From Roridomyces roridus (lineage: Eukaryota; Basidiomycota; Agaricomycetes; Agaricales; Mycenaceae), in contig JARKIF010000028.1 in the NCBI GenBank assembly GCA_029378245.1, forward strand, positions 248,001 to 312,000: 64,000 nucleotides of DNA, given 5' to 3'. Position numbers and translations under genes: made by a program. Positions 24,150 to 35,661 of this stretch are shown here, piece after piece (position 1 is the first letter of the stretch; every line of letters begins with the position of its first letter). The notes under the pieces are model-generated. The model saw only the letters and a list, made by a program, of their open reading frames with translations, was not told the DNA's origin and searched no databases.

Positions 24150-24385
24150 GGTTGGTTTGCTTCCGGAGTTGTCTGAGCTGCGTTTATATAGGAGCGAGAG
24201 GCTGTGTGGGGCTACCAATTCAATCTAGCTCCTGTTGCGCTCCCGTGGAGCGAGGGACGTCATGACGATGGGTCCGTGAAGAATCGGGGGCATGCTGTGA
24301 ACAATTCATTCATCGCAAGTTCAATAATACATCGCTTTCGTTGGAATCCGTTAGTAAACAAAACTACGTATATATCAATCATCGC

Positions 24386-26313
24386 TCAAGGCGTATATCT
24401 GAATCCTACAACCACCATCAGCCTCTCCTCCCATCGCACTCAAAGAGAAGAAGAAAAAACTCACCTGTAGCCAAATCATACTCCTCCATGACATTCAACA
24501 CAACATCCTGTGGCGGCTTGCCCCCCTCAACACGATCCCTCCTCCGATTCTCCCACCTATACCACGTCGTCATGCACAGCGTCAAAATGAGACCAAGGCA
24601 CGAAAACGCGATATTGGTCGCACAGCCCTTGACGAAACGCGGGCCTTCGGTGGAGGGGAAGAGGAAGGCGGCGAGGACGGAGAGGCATTGGCCGACGGCG
24701 TTGAGCATGCCGAGGGAGACTGCGCGTTGGGTTTGTGAGCCTGTGTTGCCGGATTGCCAGGACATTACAAGGGGGCTGTGAGGTGGTTTAGCTTTAACTA
24801 GCGTACAGGAGTGAGAGAACACGCACATATTGGAATCTGTGTGGCCGAGTCAGCATCGTATTGGAGGAATAGATAAAAAATAAATATACGCACATCCGGA
24901 CGTGACGATGCAGATACAACCAAAGTACCTCGCGTGGAGCATGGACTGCGTGGCGTGCACTGGAGAGACACCGAAAAGAATCCCCCAGCCGACGATCCCG
25001 ACGCAGAACACGATCGCAACCGGAATACCACGCGTCTGGTAGCGGTCACTGTACGTCGACATGAGGAGCACTAAGCGGATTAATCAGAAGATGAGAGGAA
25101 AGTCCACGAGAAACGCACTGAAAACAAGGGCAACGGCGTAAGGCGGGACCGTGAACAACTGCGCCCGGGCATTCGTATACCCCAGGCCCTTGATGATAGT
25201 CGGCAAGAACCCAGTAACGGACCCAAGCCCGAGGTTCATGCACGAGTAGAGCACCGAGACGACATACGTCTTCCAATCCAACATCGCCCTCCGCACCGCA
25301 AGCCAATCAACCCCCGTATGCCCCTCGCCCAAATTCTTGCGGTTCAACCTCGTCAGAGCAAGCGTACGCTCCTCCTCGGTGATGTACCGACTCGTCTGCG
25401 GACGCGAGGGGAGGCAGAGGAAGACGACGAATGCGAGGACGAACGAGGGGATGCCTTCGATGAGGAAGAGGATCCGCCATTGGACTATAGACGAGTGCTT
25501 GATACTCGATACGCCGAATGAGATGAGACCGCCGAAAGCACCGGCAAGAGAGCCGGCGCTGATAAAGAGCCCGATGCGTTTGGAGAGCTCGTTGGGGAGG
25601 TACCAGTAGGTGAAGTAGAGGGCCATGGACTGTCCGAAGAGGGCTTCCCCGATGCCGACAAAGAGACGGCACACGTAGAGTGCGCCGGGGGTGAATGCCG
25701 CCGCTTGGCATGTCGCGGCGATGGACCAGATGAGGGCGCCAATGGAGATGGCGGTGGAGGGAAGTATGGCTTTCGAGAGGAGGGTGCCGGGCACGGAGAA
25801 GACGATGTACGTGACTGGCTAGAGCTTAATTTCGTCGCTGTAGACGTAAAGGATGACTTACTGTAGAAGCAGGACAGGGCAAGACTGTAGTTCTTGTCCT
25901 TGCCGTCGAGTACAGTCTCCTGGAGGCCCTGAAGACGAGCGCTAGATCATAATCAAATCGAGTTCCGAGCTCAGAAAATATTCGGACGCACTTTCCAAGG
26001 TTTCCTCGATCCAGATACGCACTAAGGTAAAGGAGGACGGCGAGGGGCAATATAATGATATCTGGTCCGTCCATTAGCCGACTCGGAGGCGAGGGACGAG
26101 GTAGCCAGCGAACGCACCCAGTTTGAAGAGCAACCGACGCTCAGCCTTGCTCGTCTCGAGACGATGATCAAGCCCCGTCGTGCTCGCCGCATACTTGCTC
26201 GAGCCCTTCTCGGTGTCGCCCGTGGTCGTGTTGGTCACAGTGGGCTGGATGGGCGTCCCCTCCACGTGGGTGGGCTGCTCAGCGGCGAATCGAGCTTGCT
26301 TCTCGGAATCCAT
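24386..26313 (-). CDS. MFS transporter, anion:cation symporter type (allantoate permease-like, 519 aa)
   Basis: Eight exons (26313-26118, 26061-25992, 25941-25862, 25814-25119, 25070-24894, 24836-24827, 24775-24465, 24405-24386) close in one frame of 519 codons plus stop. Family landmarks: LSAYLDRGNLGNA after the first membrane segment, the ARLQGL loop, FVGIGEALFGQSMALYFTYWY, RILFLIEGIPSF, the central cytoplasmic loop with EEERTLALTRL, SNIPLVMSWQSGNT in the second half, and the C-terminal FRYTP. This is the DAL5/allantoate permease branch, which imports small organic anions such as ureides, vitamins or dipeptides; the substrate cannot be read from the sequence. Exon 6 is only 10 nt and the last exon 20 nt, yet both are needed to complete the family pattern. 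A relic of exons 3-4 lies at 58.04-58.45 kb. Confidence 0.9.
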
Positions 26314-27037
26314 ACAGAGTCGAAGTTGTCGGGGCTCTGTGTGGGGTGGGGGGAAGAGAGGAGGAGCGGCAGAAGCGACCGCACATGAGCGGACCTTATT
26401 TGAATGATACGCGGCATTTGTCGGCGTCATATGATCTGGGTCCATTTGAAATTTGACAGATCAAGTGCCACTATCGCTTCGACAGGATGCTGGCGGCGGG
26501 GAACCTTTAAAAAAGAATGCTAATTCTGGTGTATTCTCTGAACGTTGCTGTGTAGAGATCCGGAGCGCACTTTCAACAACCCCGCGAGGAAGAACTTGCC
26601 GGCCAAGTTCAAGGACCCTATCCGGGGCCTATCAAACTGATTCAAACAACGTCAAACGTGTCCCAAACCCCAATCCCCTGCGGTTTTGCGGGGTTGCGGG
26701 GCAGAACAAATAGCCCAACCAATTTACAAACGCCAAGGTTCGCGTAGGCAGGGGCCAAGGAAAGAGCGCCTGAAGTTTGAACCTTCGGACTTCGGACCGA
26801 TGATGGATTAATGATGGTCATCAACAAGGGATCAATGATGGTGTAACAATAAATAGAGATAAATATTCCAGGCGTCGAATTCGACATTTTAAGCATACAA
26901 AATTCTAAGCATACAAAAGAACCATTCCACAAATCTCTGGGTGTTCCCCATTTCCCGCCAACCCTACGCCAAATGCCCATTTGCTGCATGGCGCGTCAAC
27001 ATCAAGCACCGTTCTACATCAATCAAGGTCATCAGAT
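26314..27037. other. Intergenic between MFS and regulator genes
   Basis: Holds the 5' region of the MFS gene (pyrimidine-rich on the minus strand just before 26313) and the 3' region of the Zn2Cys6 gene. No further gene is seen. Confidence 0.4.
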
Positions 27038-29065
27038 TCAGATTTCCAATCGCAGCACAATTGAAGCCAACGCACCCATAACAGGACTCCTGCCCCCATG
27101 CGCCAAAACCTCCATCGCACTCACCAACATGCGCAACTGCTTCACCATTTCCTGATACTGCTTGAGAGCGCCCCCACCCCCGCCGTTGTTGCGCAGGGCA
27201 GTAAGGTGGTCGATGTACACGGTGCCGACTGTGGCGCAGAGAGGCTGCAGGCAGACGTTAAATTCAGCATCACGAGGGAGTGAGGAGGGAGGGAGGGAGG
27301 GAGACGCACCCCGAGGATCGGATCCGCACCAAAAGCAGCCTCGGCGCTCGCAACAGGCACGACGGTCGACACAATCCTCCCCGCAGCCCCAAGCATCTCG
27401 TACTGCGCCCTCTCCGCTGTCCGAGCCAGGGGCCCGTGAAGGCGGATTACAGCGAGCTCCGTGAGGCAGCGTGCGACGAAGAGCGTTCTGTTGCCCGGTA
27501 CGTGTGGCAGGGCACTGCGGAATGCCTGGAGACGTTTGTCGAGAGTGTCAAAGCCCGAGGCGTCGAAGGCCGCTGTGACTCACATCGAGGGTTAGCCGTA
27601 TGCTAAGACGAGAGCTTTCTGAATGCATACCATTCGACCGGACGCTGAACGAAACAATCCGCTCCAATAAAATTGAAGCCTTGACGAGGAACGCCACGGG
27701 CGTATTCCCCTCACGATCGTCGCCGTTAAGGAAACGAGACAGCGTCGAGTCAGCCTGCATTCCGCGTCAGCAATGATACAGCAGCGAACGTAGTAAACGC
27801 ACCCTCGATCCTCCAGGCCAAGGCGTGTCAACCGCCATACTGCACGAAATCGCCGACGGACACCCATGCGAGGCGACCCAATAGTTATTGATCAACATCA
27901 CGCTCCAAAACGCACCAATTCGCTCCGCCGCACCAATCGCGTCGATGTCAGCCGGGAGGAGCATCTGTGCGAGTGGGAAGGGCGGGCTGGAGCTCGAGTC
28001 GGGCTGGGGAGAGCGGGGGGCACGGTGGAGGCCCGCGCTCAACGCAAGCGACGCAGCAGCCCCGGCGTGATACCGTCCTTGAACAGGAAGCCCTACGTGG
28101 AGGAAGTAGAATGAGAGGAGGATTTCAGCTTGGAGCGTCTCGAGGATGAGCTTTGGGTGGACTGCAAAGGCGCGGATGTCGGCGGCGAGGTTGTTGAGAG
28201 TGGCGAGGAGGAAGCCGTCTTCGGTGTACGGATCGGCTAGGGCTGACGCCGGGCCGAGGACGCAGCCCCATAGGTAGGTGACGCTGAGGAGGGCAGGGGA
28301 GGGCCGGTCGATGTGCCCGATGGGCAAAGGGATGAGGGCGCATTGGAAGAATCGGCTGGGCTCCATGAAGAAGTATCCGCTGTCCCGGAAGTAGTTCAAG
28401 AACGTTTCTATCCTGGTGGGGACGTCAAGACATTTGAATCAGTGGAGAAGTAACGCGTACAGGTGTTTAATGACATCGTTTGGGGGCTCCTGCACGGGAA
28501 TCAGCCATTGATGTCGCTATCGAGCGGTCAACTCACTTCAAAACCCTGGTCTACGTAGGGCGGCGTAGATCCTAATCCAACGAGTTATCGCAAAGAGAAT
28601 AGCAGATGAATAGTATACGCACCCGCGCTGCTCGACGCGTAGGGCTGGCTAAGAGGTACCTCCGAGCTGCGCTCCAGGTGCTGTATGCGGGATCTCATTC
28701 TCTGAATCGTCTCTTGCATCTGGGCGGGCGTTTGATGGTCCGGAGGGTCCGCCTGAGCCAGGCAAGGCGCTCCTGCAGCCCTGGCGTTAAAAGACTGGAG
28801 TCTGTCTTTGGCGGAACGACCCACCAGATCGAGGAGGTCGATTGCGGCATTGGCCACAGATCGGGCGCACGCCGTCGCATTTCTGACAATCCTTTAGCGT
28901 TCTGTTGGAATGAAACAGAAAGAAGACCCACAAGCTTCCGGCTCCTGGGGGCAGAATCAGTATTTATCCAGTATCCGAGCTTGGAAGCGCCGACCTGCAA
29001 TTAGAGCACGCTCTTCCCCTTTGAATATTGTAGTAAGAGGGGCGAGGCGAATCGGGACTGGACAT
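27038..29065 (-). CDS. Zn2Cys6 transcription factor with fungal-specific domain (521 aa)
   Basis: Nine exons (29065-28995, 28901-28825, 28772-28623, 28571-28537, 28489-28461, 28412-27803, 27754-27631, 27572-27310, 27244-27038) close in one frame. The N-terminus has RGRACSNCR and then KCDGVRPICGQC, the binuclear zinc cluster that binds DNA. The spacing is unusual: eight residues, including an extra Cys, separate the second and third canonical Cys where six are expected. The sixth Cys would be in GAPC. A short heptad-like stretch (METIQ-like, about 70-90) may dimerise. The middle (about 120-320) has LNYFRDSGYFFMEPSRF, AEILLSFYFLHVG and WVASHGCPSAI, the fungal-specific regulatory domain. It lies just upstream of, and co-directional with, the MFS gene, so it may control that transporter; that is inference. 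Confidence 0.85.
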
Positions 29066-29980
29066 TTGAGTGCTGGGTAGGTTGGTTGATTGGCTGGTTG
29101 CTTGGCTTCTCCGGATTCGTGCCTGGTTATATGCTCCTGCGCCGCCCATACGCAGCGCTGGAGCCCGAATCCGGTGTCCTATATTCCGGTGTGCGCACAT
29201 CCCAGTCGAGATGAAAGTACAACTGATTAACCGGGCTCACTGTGGGGGAGCAAGGGGGCAGGTGTGGCTGAGGCACGGCGACGCGGAGTCCAAGATCAGC
29301 ATGAGTGTAAGCGGAAGACAATGAAAAGTGATGGGAATCATGATTCTGTTGGCCGTTGATCTACACTGATGGCCGGCCACCCGCAATGCTCTGGATGACT
29401 TGAATGTATTCAGTTTCAATTAAAGTGCAGCTGGTTCTAAGGCAACCGCGAGTCCCGAATTATCGCACAAGAAAACCACCTGCGCCAACACGCGGTGGCT
29501 TGATTCCGAGTCACGGCCACGTTTCTGAAACGCCCATCATGGATGTTGATTCCACATACATTTCAGGGCTCGCTGAAGATCTGCCGCTCGCAGTACGAAA
29601 ATAGGTCCCATGCATGCGAATGCTCGAATAATCTGCGCTGATGGGATATCCGGTTGCAGCACGTGTGGGTGTCGCAACCACAATCCCGCTATCTGGGCGC
29701 ATCAAGATTTATCCCGTTGACTCCGTGTTACTAGTAAGGCCACGGCTTGGGAGACAAGGACTTTGTACTGTGCAAACACCACGCGTGCGTATGTTTGAGC
29801 GGCGTCTAAACAAATACAGTGGAGAGCGCTGAAATGATTGTGTGTAAAGTACTAGTAACGATGCGGTCTGTCCAATAAGCCAGTCCCAGACGGCATGGAA
29901 TGAAAGAAACGACCGACTTTGACTCTGAACTGGGTCAATTGAAAGGCGGACCTTGACCCGAGCCCCAAATAACTTCCCAA
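29066..29980. other. Intergenic; no supported gene
   Basis: 5' region of the regulator gene and about 800 bp without recognisable features. Short frames on both strands overlap and match nothing I know. Confidence 0.35.
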
Positions 29981-30082
29981 CAGGACATAGTGTAATGGAT
30001 AGCACAGCTTCGGAACAACGGTCCCCTTGGTTCCTGGGACCGGAGGCAGACCGAGGTTCGATTCCTCGTGTCCACGCTTTTT
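29981..30082 (+). tRNA. tRNA-like sequence with pol III boxes (probably a pseudo-tRNA)
   Basis: TAGTGTAATGGATAGCAC (from 29988) is a canonical D arm with A box, and CGAGGTTCGATTCCTCG (about 30052) is a canonical T arm with B box GGTTCGATTCC. Five bases of the acceptor pair (GGACA with TGTCC), and a T-run follows at 30077, as a pol III terminator would. The part between the arms does not fold into a normal anticodon arm: a GCTTC/GAGGC stem encloses 31 nt with no T before any anticodon. It contains CTTCGGA, as in an Arg(TCG) loop, so it may be a rearranged tRNA-Arg or an intron-bearing tRNA I cannot resolve. Confidence 0.45.
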
Positions 30083-30648
30083 TCTTGGTTCACGATGAAC
30101 GAGAGCCAGTTGCACGAAAAATTGAAACAGGGCATAAGAATCTGTGAAGAAACCGCCCATTCCTCGGAGTCACAGCGGTAATGGGAACTATGCGACCCAG
30201 TGGCCATGATGGTATCTTTGATCAAGTTACCTCTGACGACATCCCCTTCCCGCATTTGAACTCGACTGTCTCGGGGCTATGTATTGCACTGCCGGATCTG
30301 CACACTGTCAGCCGCCACCGAAAAAGGATCAAAACATTCTTTCATGCTTAGATATCGACGTCGGTCGCCGGATCCGACAAAGGATCAAAATTAGAAACCC
30401 TCTTTCACTGGTTGGATCGAACTGGGAAACTCGCGTTCCCAAGGACTTTTGTCGTCACGGCGATTGGATGGGAACTGTCGACCCCTTGTATGTGTGTCAA
30501 TCAAACTGATGACTTCGGCGCTCATTCGGTGCCTAGGATCCGATGATCCGTGATTTTGATACGTCTCGGATGTCTCCACGGACATAGAGTGCGAGTTGAA
30601 TGGTTTGATTCTGGTCTGCAGCCAGCTAATACTCACGCACAGAGCGAA
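30083..30648. other. No supported gene
   Basis: The stretch between the tRNA-like sequence and the DUF6593 relic. The phrase cgaaaaaggatcaaaa-like recurs as gacaaaggatcaaaat 60 bp on (about 30320 and 30376), a short local duplication. Nothing else is recognised. Confidence 0.3.
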
Positions 30649-30740
30649 GTACCTCCCGCTCAAGATGCGGGACGACGTGGAGGAGATGTTCTTTGCTGAT
30701 TGCGGTGTTGCGGGAATCGTCTAGGCGGCGGCAGAGCTGA
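30649..30740 (+). pseudogene. Relic of the DUF6593-like gene behind copy 3
   Basis: Nucleotides line up with exon 3 and the start of exon 4 of the gene at 23434-24149. The translation YLPLKMRDDVEEMFF mirrors YFPFEMQDEFERMFL, and the tail gtctag-gcggcggcag mirrors the exon 4 acceptor. The frame is broken and the first exons are gone. It sits just past the end of copy 3 in the same tail-to-tail position as the intact gene behind copy 2. Confidence 0.65.
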
Positions 30741-30781
30741 GAGCGATAGAGAATTGGAAGTACACAGCATATCATATATTC

Positions 30782-33700
30782 TCAAGACACCCACTCCATG
30801 AAATGTTCCACCCTCGGCCCTGCCAGCCGCGTTCGCACCATTCCAGCTTTGCGTAGATTGGATGCGGCTGGATCCGCGACTTGCTTCAATTCCGCCTCGA
30901 GCTCCGGATGGTTGCGGTAAAGCCAGATGATGTGGAGCGGGCCCATCCCACTGATGATTTCCTCGTCTCGGGTGGGCTTGTGAAAGACTAAAAACTGCAG
31001 AGAGAGGAGAAATAGTACACCGGATATCACAGCGCCGGCGATGATCTGGAGAATGCGTCGGGATATAGGTCCATCTGCAATTTGTATATCACTCACAAAA
31101 CTCATATTGGCCTGCAATTTGTTCAATGTCTGCAACAATTTTGAGTAGAGAAAGTGACCTACAGCAAGCTGTGCTTCGAACGTATCCTCGAAGAACACCG
31201 CGTTTCCTTCGAGCAGGGAGACCTCCACTGGTGGAGGGCCACCGGCCTTCCAGTTCGCAGGAGCGTAGCCCGGAGCCGGATGTATATGACCCACTGAGAA
31301 TGGAGGTGAATGTTTGCACCGTGAGCAGAGCTGAGGATGTGATGTGGAGAGCTAAGATGTCGGCGAGATACAAAACGGGGATGGCAGCAGAGACCGATGG
31401 GGTTTGATGCAGGTTGGACGAGAGTGCGGACCCAATTCCCCGCCAGGCAGCCACGGTATCATGCGTCACAGTGATCATCTGTGTCTTGCGGAGGCTACAC
31501 TTGATGGAGAGGGTTTGTGTTAGAAATACGAGCCCGGCCGTGTAGATCTGCGACGAATGAGAAAAGGAAGCATGTATCGGGAGGGGCGTACGGTTATAAA
31601 CACTGCGGCGACCTGGCTGATTAACCAAGTCACGAACGATTGTTGCGATGGAGAGAAGGCAATCCTGTGCTCGAGGCCCATGCCACAGAACACAGCAAGA
31701 ATCACATGGATGACCACGAGTCCTAAGTGTAAGATGGTGGACACCAGGCTCAAGACCAAATCGGACCTCCACGTCGAACCCAGTCTTTCTTGTTCTTAAG
31801 GTCTGTCAGCCTCCGGATTATTGAAAGAGTCTGTAATACCTTTCGGAGGTTTGTCCGGAGGCCACATTGGCCCGGAAAGTCCGTCTGTGTCGGACACCTC
31901 AGGCTCTTGGGCGCGTGTAGTCCCATCCATCAACTTCACCCGCACCATTCCCGCCCGCCGCAGATTCATATCTGTCGGCACTTCCACTTGTTCCAGGCTC
32001 GCAGCAAGTTCAGGGTGGTCTCGGTACAGCCACATAGTCTGAAGCACACCAAGTTCGTCGAATCTCGCCGCGGGAGCCTCTGGTCGTCCCAAGCGAGAAC
32101 ATCGGAATGAGAGGCCCAAAAGTACGAGTGACCCGACCAGGCATTCTAAGATCTAAGTCGTTCAGATCAGCGAAAAAAGCGCACCGCCATTACAACGCCA
32201 CGAACAGAGAAGGCGTTCAACTGTCACAACCCACAGTCTCAGTTTCTGGAACATAATAATGTGCGGTAGACTCACATCCAGACGACCCTGACCCTGAACA
32301 AGGGGCTCCGTTATTGTTGCTTGGCCAGCAAGGAGCGAAACATTGAAAGGGGGTGCCGGAGATGTGTACAGTGACGGGGACGAAACGTGACCCACTACTC
32401 CGACGGCGCCAATGAGCCACGGATGCGGGTTGCACTAAGCAGCGGCATACTCACAGGTCCAGAACATCGACGCCACGACCTTCGCCAATTGGTTCTCGAG
32501 CTCATGCAGGTAAACATTGGTTCGGAGGGTGGTGTTGAATGGGTACAGGCCTAATCTCTGCAGTAAAGCCCTAGGTCTTTGTCAGTGCAGTCTATGCATG
32601 GACAAACGACGAACATATCTGCCACCGTCACGTCATCGACCATGATGCCACCTTGGATAGAAAAGAGTTCGTCCTGAGTTGGAGAATACGGCATGGCGGA
32701 GTACCACCCTTCCCACTGGATCGCAAAAGTCAACTCCGCTTGCATATGCCTCCGTGGGAAGCTAAAATTACGTACGATATCCAAGAACCCTCGAGCGCCA
32801 TTTGCGAACGCGGCGTTGGACAAATTATTGAGTTGTCCAGAAAAGGGTAACCACGTCGATGTTTGCTTCTCAATGGGCGTCTCAAAAGCAAGCGACGTGA
32901 GATTGCGGGTTTGAGAATCCACGAGAACTGTGTGCTCGACGAGGGTAAGAGAGCACCGGAAGACCTGGATCCCCCCTGTTATATTGATCCACGGTCCAGT
33001 GTTGTTATTCGAATCCAGGACTGGGAGTTTGGTGTAGAAAATGGTGGGCCCGGGGAAGACGATGGGACCATCCGTGTCGTCTGGATACCATATAAGACAT
33101 TTTTTTGGAAAACAAAAGAGAGTACAGCACTTGATCTGAGAATTTTCTGTAGAGTGGAAATAACATTTGAATCTGCCGGATTAGGGTGGATCAAAATCGT
33201 TGGATTGGAACAGGAAAGCTACCAATGGGCACCAGCCAAAAATCCTCTCCACCAACATTTACAGTGCTCGTCTTGGCATTGAAAGCAGTAGGTGGTATGT
33301 ATCCGCAGCTGATGTTGAAGCTCGTTGCATTAACGCGTACGGAGCCCGTTCCGGCATTCGGTGGAAGTACATCATACAGGGTAGCCTCATGGAGTCCCAG
33401 CGTATTGCTCGGGTCAAGGAAAGGAAGGAAAGCCAGCGACGCCTCAGCATATCGCCCCGCAGCATACCTGGTGAGAAGCGAGTAAGTATGGTACCCATGG
33501 TACCCAAGAGAAAGATGAAGGCATTGCCATACAAAACTTCCTGTCTATTGATCTCGTCAACGCCAGAGAAATCGAAAGCGGGAAGGCTTTGCGTCGAGAT
33601 GGTCACTGATTGGTTGATGACAAGAGATTGCGGCGCGGCTACTCCAGGGAACGCTGTGTGAAGAACAGAGATGCTGGCAAGATATGACAAGGCGGAGAGG

Positions 33701-34254
33701 ACACCCATCGTCGACGCAGGAACGGCACGCTGTTCCCATAGTCGCATGACGGCTGAGCCTAGCCCTGACCAAGCGACGGCGTTGTCATGTGTTGCTGTGA
33801 GCAGCTGCCTCCGGTGAAGGTCGCGACGCAGAGCGAGAGACTGCGTGAGGAAGACGAGTAGAGCAGAATACAGCTACAGACATCATGAGCTCACTGTAGC
33901 CACGAGAAGCACGGGTCGTACCGTAATAAAAGTTGTCAAGATCCCCTTGACGAGCCGAGCTACACGCAGTTCTTGATCCACACTAAAAATTATCCCGTGT
34001 TCCCACTCTTGATACCACACAACCAGAATAAAGAGCTGGATGGCAACTAGCACCACATGCAGGGTCAATGAAAGAATGCTGCGCTGACGAAAAGATTGTA
34101 TCTCTGCTGACTCTGTGTCGCGTCAGTGAATTCAAGAGAGATAAACCGACGACGAACCCCGCGGTTTGCCTAGAAGAGTTTCATCGCAGCCCGAGTCCCG
34201 TGTGTCGACGCTGAATGAGCGGACGCGAGTCTCATCTAGCGCAGCAGGGTTCAT
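30782..34254 (-). pseudogene. Two-module membrane protein, copy 3 (module B ectodomain deleted)
   Basis: Module A is complete and its exons splice in frame from the ATG at 34254 (MNPAALDETRVRS) to the tail around 31830. The A-B junction intron (about 31846-31800) joins to module B, whose first membrane segments are present (LVLSLVSTILHLGLVVIH, then IYTAGLVFLTQTLSIK). At about 31330 the sequence jumps from TVQTFTSIL, at the start of the module B ectodomain, to the region normally just after the acceptor before GHIPP. About 1.1-1.2 kb present in copies 1 and 2 is missing and the frame is lost there. The last membrane segment and the tail ending at 30782 remain readable. The gene is probably dead, although it could still give a module A protein. 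Confidence 0.8.
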
Positions 34255-35511
34255 AGAGCGGAAGGGGGGGCTGAAAAGATCCTGGGACCAGACAGAGTAT
34301 TAGACAGCTTGGAATATAATGGTGGGCATCGCCTTCACTTGTCAGGATGAAAGCTGTGATGGAACACCACCTGTCCACCCTGTGATTCGGAGGGTATATA
34401 CAAGGACTTCAAAGCTGTGGAAACGATGCTTCGCCGCTCTGTTGGTGAATATTGGATTGTCGATGTCATGCTGAGACGAATGATCACCACGAAATGAATT
34501 GAACTTTTGAATGCGCGGGAGTTGTGCGGGTGGGATATCAGCCAGTGCCACCGGAGGTCTGGAGAGAGACTGGCAGGCTACCAGATCCAAGGCACACAAA
34601 AGATGGAATCACATCCTGTGTGAGGCTTCGAGTCCTGTTGGAGTGAAGCACCACAAAAGCTGGAATGTTGATGAAGGCGAACAGAGAGAACGGTTGAAAA
34701 TCTCTATGTTCTGTGTATCTAGAAGTATATGGGAAGTATTGTTATTCTTCTACTGTATGAGATGGATTAGGCCTCTTTGAGGCGGTTGGCTGAACCTTTA
34801 GTTGTGTCAACCGACCAGAATTTAAACTCCATTTGTCTTCTTTGGACTCTGGAGCAGAATGCAAGATTGTCGAACCTTGGAATGTGAGGGCAATGATGTT
34901 CATCCGGAAAGCACTGGCAAGTTAGGAGGCAATTTCAGCATGTCTACCAAACAGGTAGATTTACATTGCGGACTTCAGGCTGTGGTCAGCACTGCCTGCA
35001 CTCCGTGGTTCATTTTTCAGAAAAATCCTTGAGTGCAGGGAAGCCCACTAATCAGGGGAAGTACACTGGAGATCAAGGTTTATTCAGAGAGTATTCAGAC
35101 AGAAATACAGTCCGGGGAGGGTGCCGCAAGATCCATGGAGCCAGCATGCAACGAGGATCGAGGGCTGGGGCAACATTTGTCATTGAGGGATTGTTGAGTT
35201 CAACTTCAAGCATTGATGTTCGGAGCTAATACATACCTGCTAATCATCACTCAGAACATGTTATTATCTTGCTTGCCAAGGTCCTCTCTCAGTCCCTTAT
35301 CATCCTTTTTGTGATGTCCCTGGTGAACAGATGATTTGCTTGGACCAGGTTATGCAACTTGTTGAACTCATTGCTCTCGAACCACAATGTTTGGAGTAAT
35401 TCTGATAGTTCTCTTCGGAATCAATGTGAGTACAATGTGAAATGAAAACTCAAGCGGCAAGAATGATTATTGGAGGCCTCGGAGGTGAAAATACACGAAA
35501 GTGTTTTTCTT
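34255..35511. repeat. Gene-free; holds dispersed repeat R1 (about 34427-34615)
   Basis: R1 (words ttgaacttttgaatgcgcgg, gagttgtgcgggtgggatat and ggtctggagagagactggcagg) recurs in the same orientation at about 47150-47325, with roughly 85-90 per cent identity by eye. CATCGCC at about 34326, upstream of copy 3, is a remnant of the motif seen before copies 1, 4 and 5. The rest, to the U6 locus, has no supported gene. Confidence 0.5.
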
Positions 35512-35526
35512 GGCCCCTGCACAAGG
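35512..35526 (+). repeat. 15-nt inverted copy of a U6 segment
   Basis: GGCCCCTGCACAAGG here is the exact complement of 35593-35607 inside the U6-like gene. The 66 nt between them would form the loop of a hairpin. Confidence 0.7.
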
Positions 35527-35579
35527 TTCTATTGTTCAAAAATGCATAAATATTGAGACCCGTAGGTCTACCACTCCGG

Positions 35580-35607
35580 AAAAGCGTGTCATCCTTGTGC
35601 AGGGGCC

Positions 35608-35638
<31 letters not shown>

Positions 35639-35661
35639 TCGTATGACACCCCGAAGGGGTC
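35580..35661 (-). ncRNA. U6: U6 spliceosomal snRNA-like gene (3' end atypical)
   Basis: Read on the minus strand: a 5' hairpin GACCCCTTCGGGGTGTC, then AAAATTGGAACGATACAGAG, AAGATTAGCATGGCCCCTGC and ACAAGGATGACACGC. These are the nearly invariant U6 core, including the ACAGAG box that contacts the 5' splice site and the catalytic AGC region. The normal U6 tail (about 25 nt with a second stem strand and a T-run) is missing: after GACACGC come TTTT and unrelated sequence. It is either a U6 gene ending very early or a truncated copy. No intron is seen inside the core. Confidence 0.75.

Noticed and set aside
29430..29830. Open frames of 60-66 codons near 29.5 kb
   Set aside because: Antisense overlaps and no similarity to any family or to other parts of the window.
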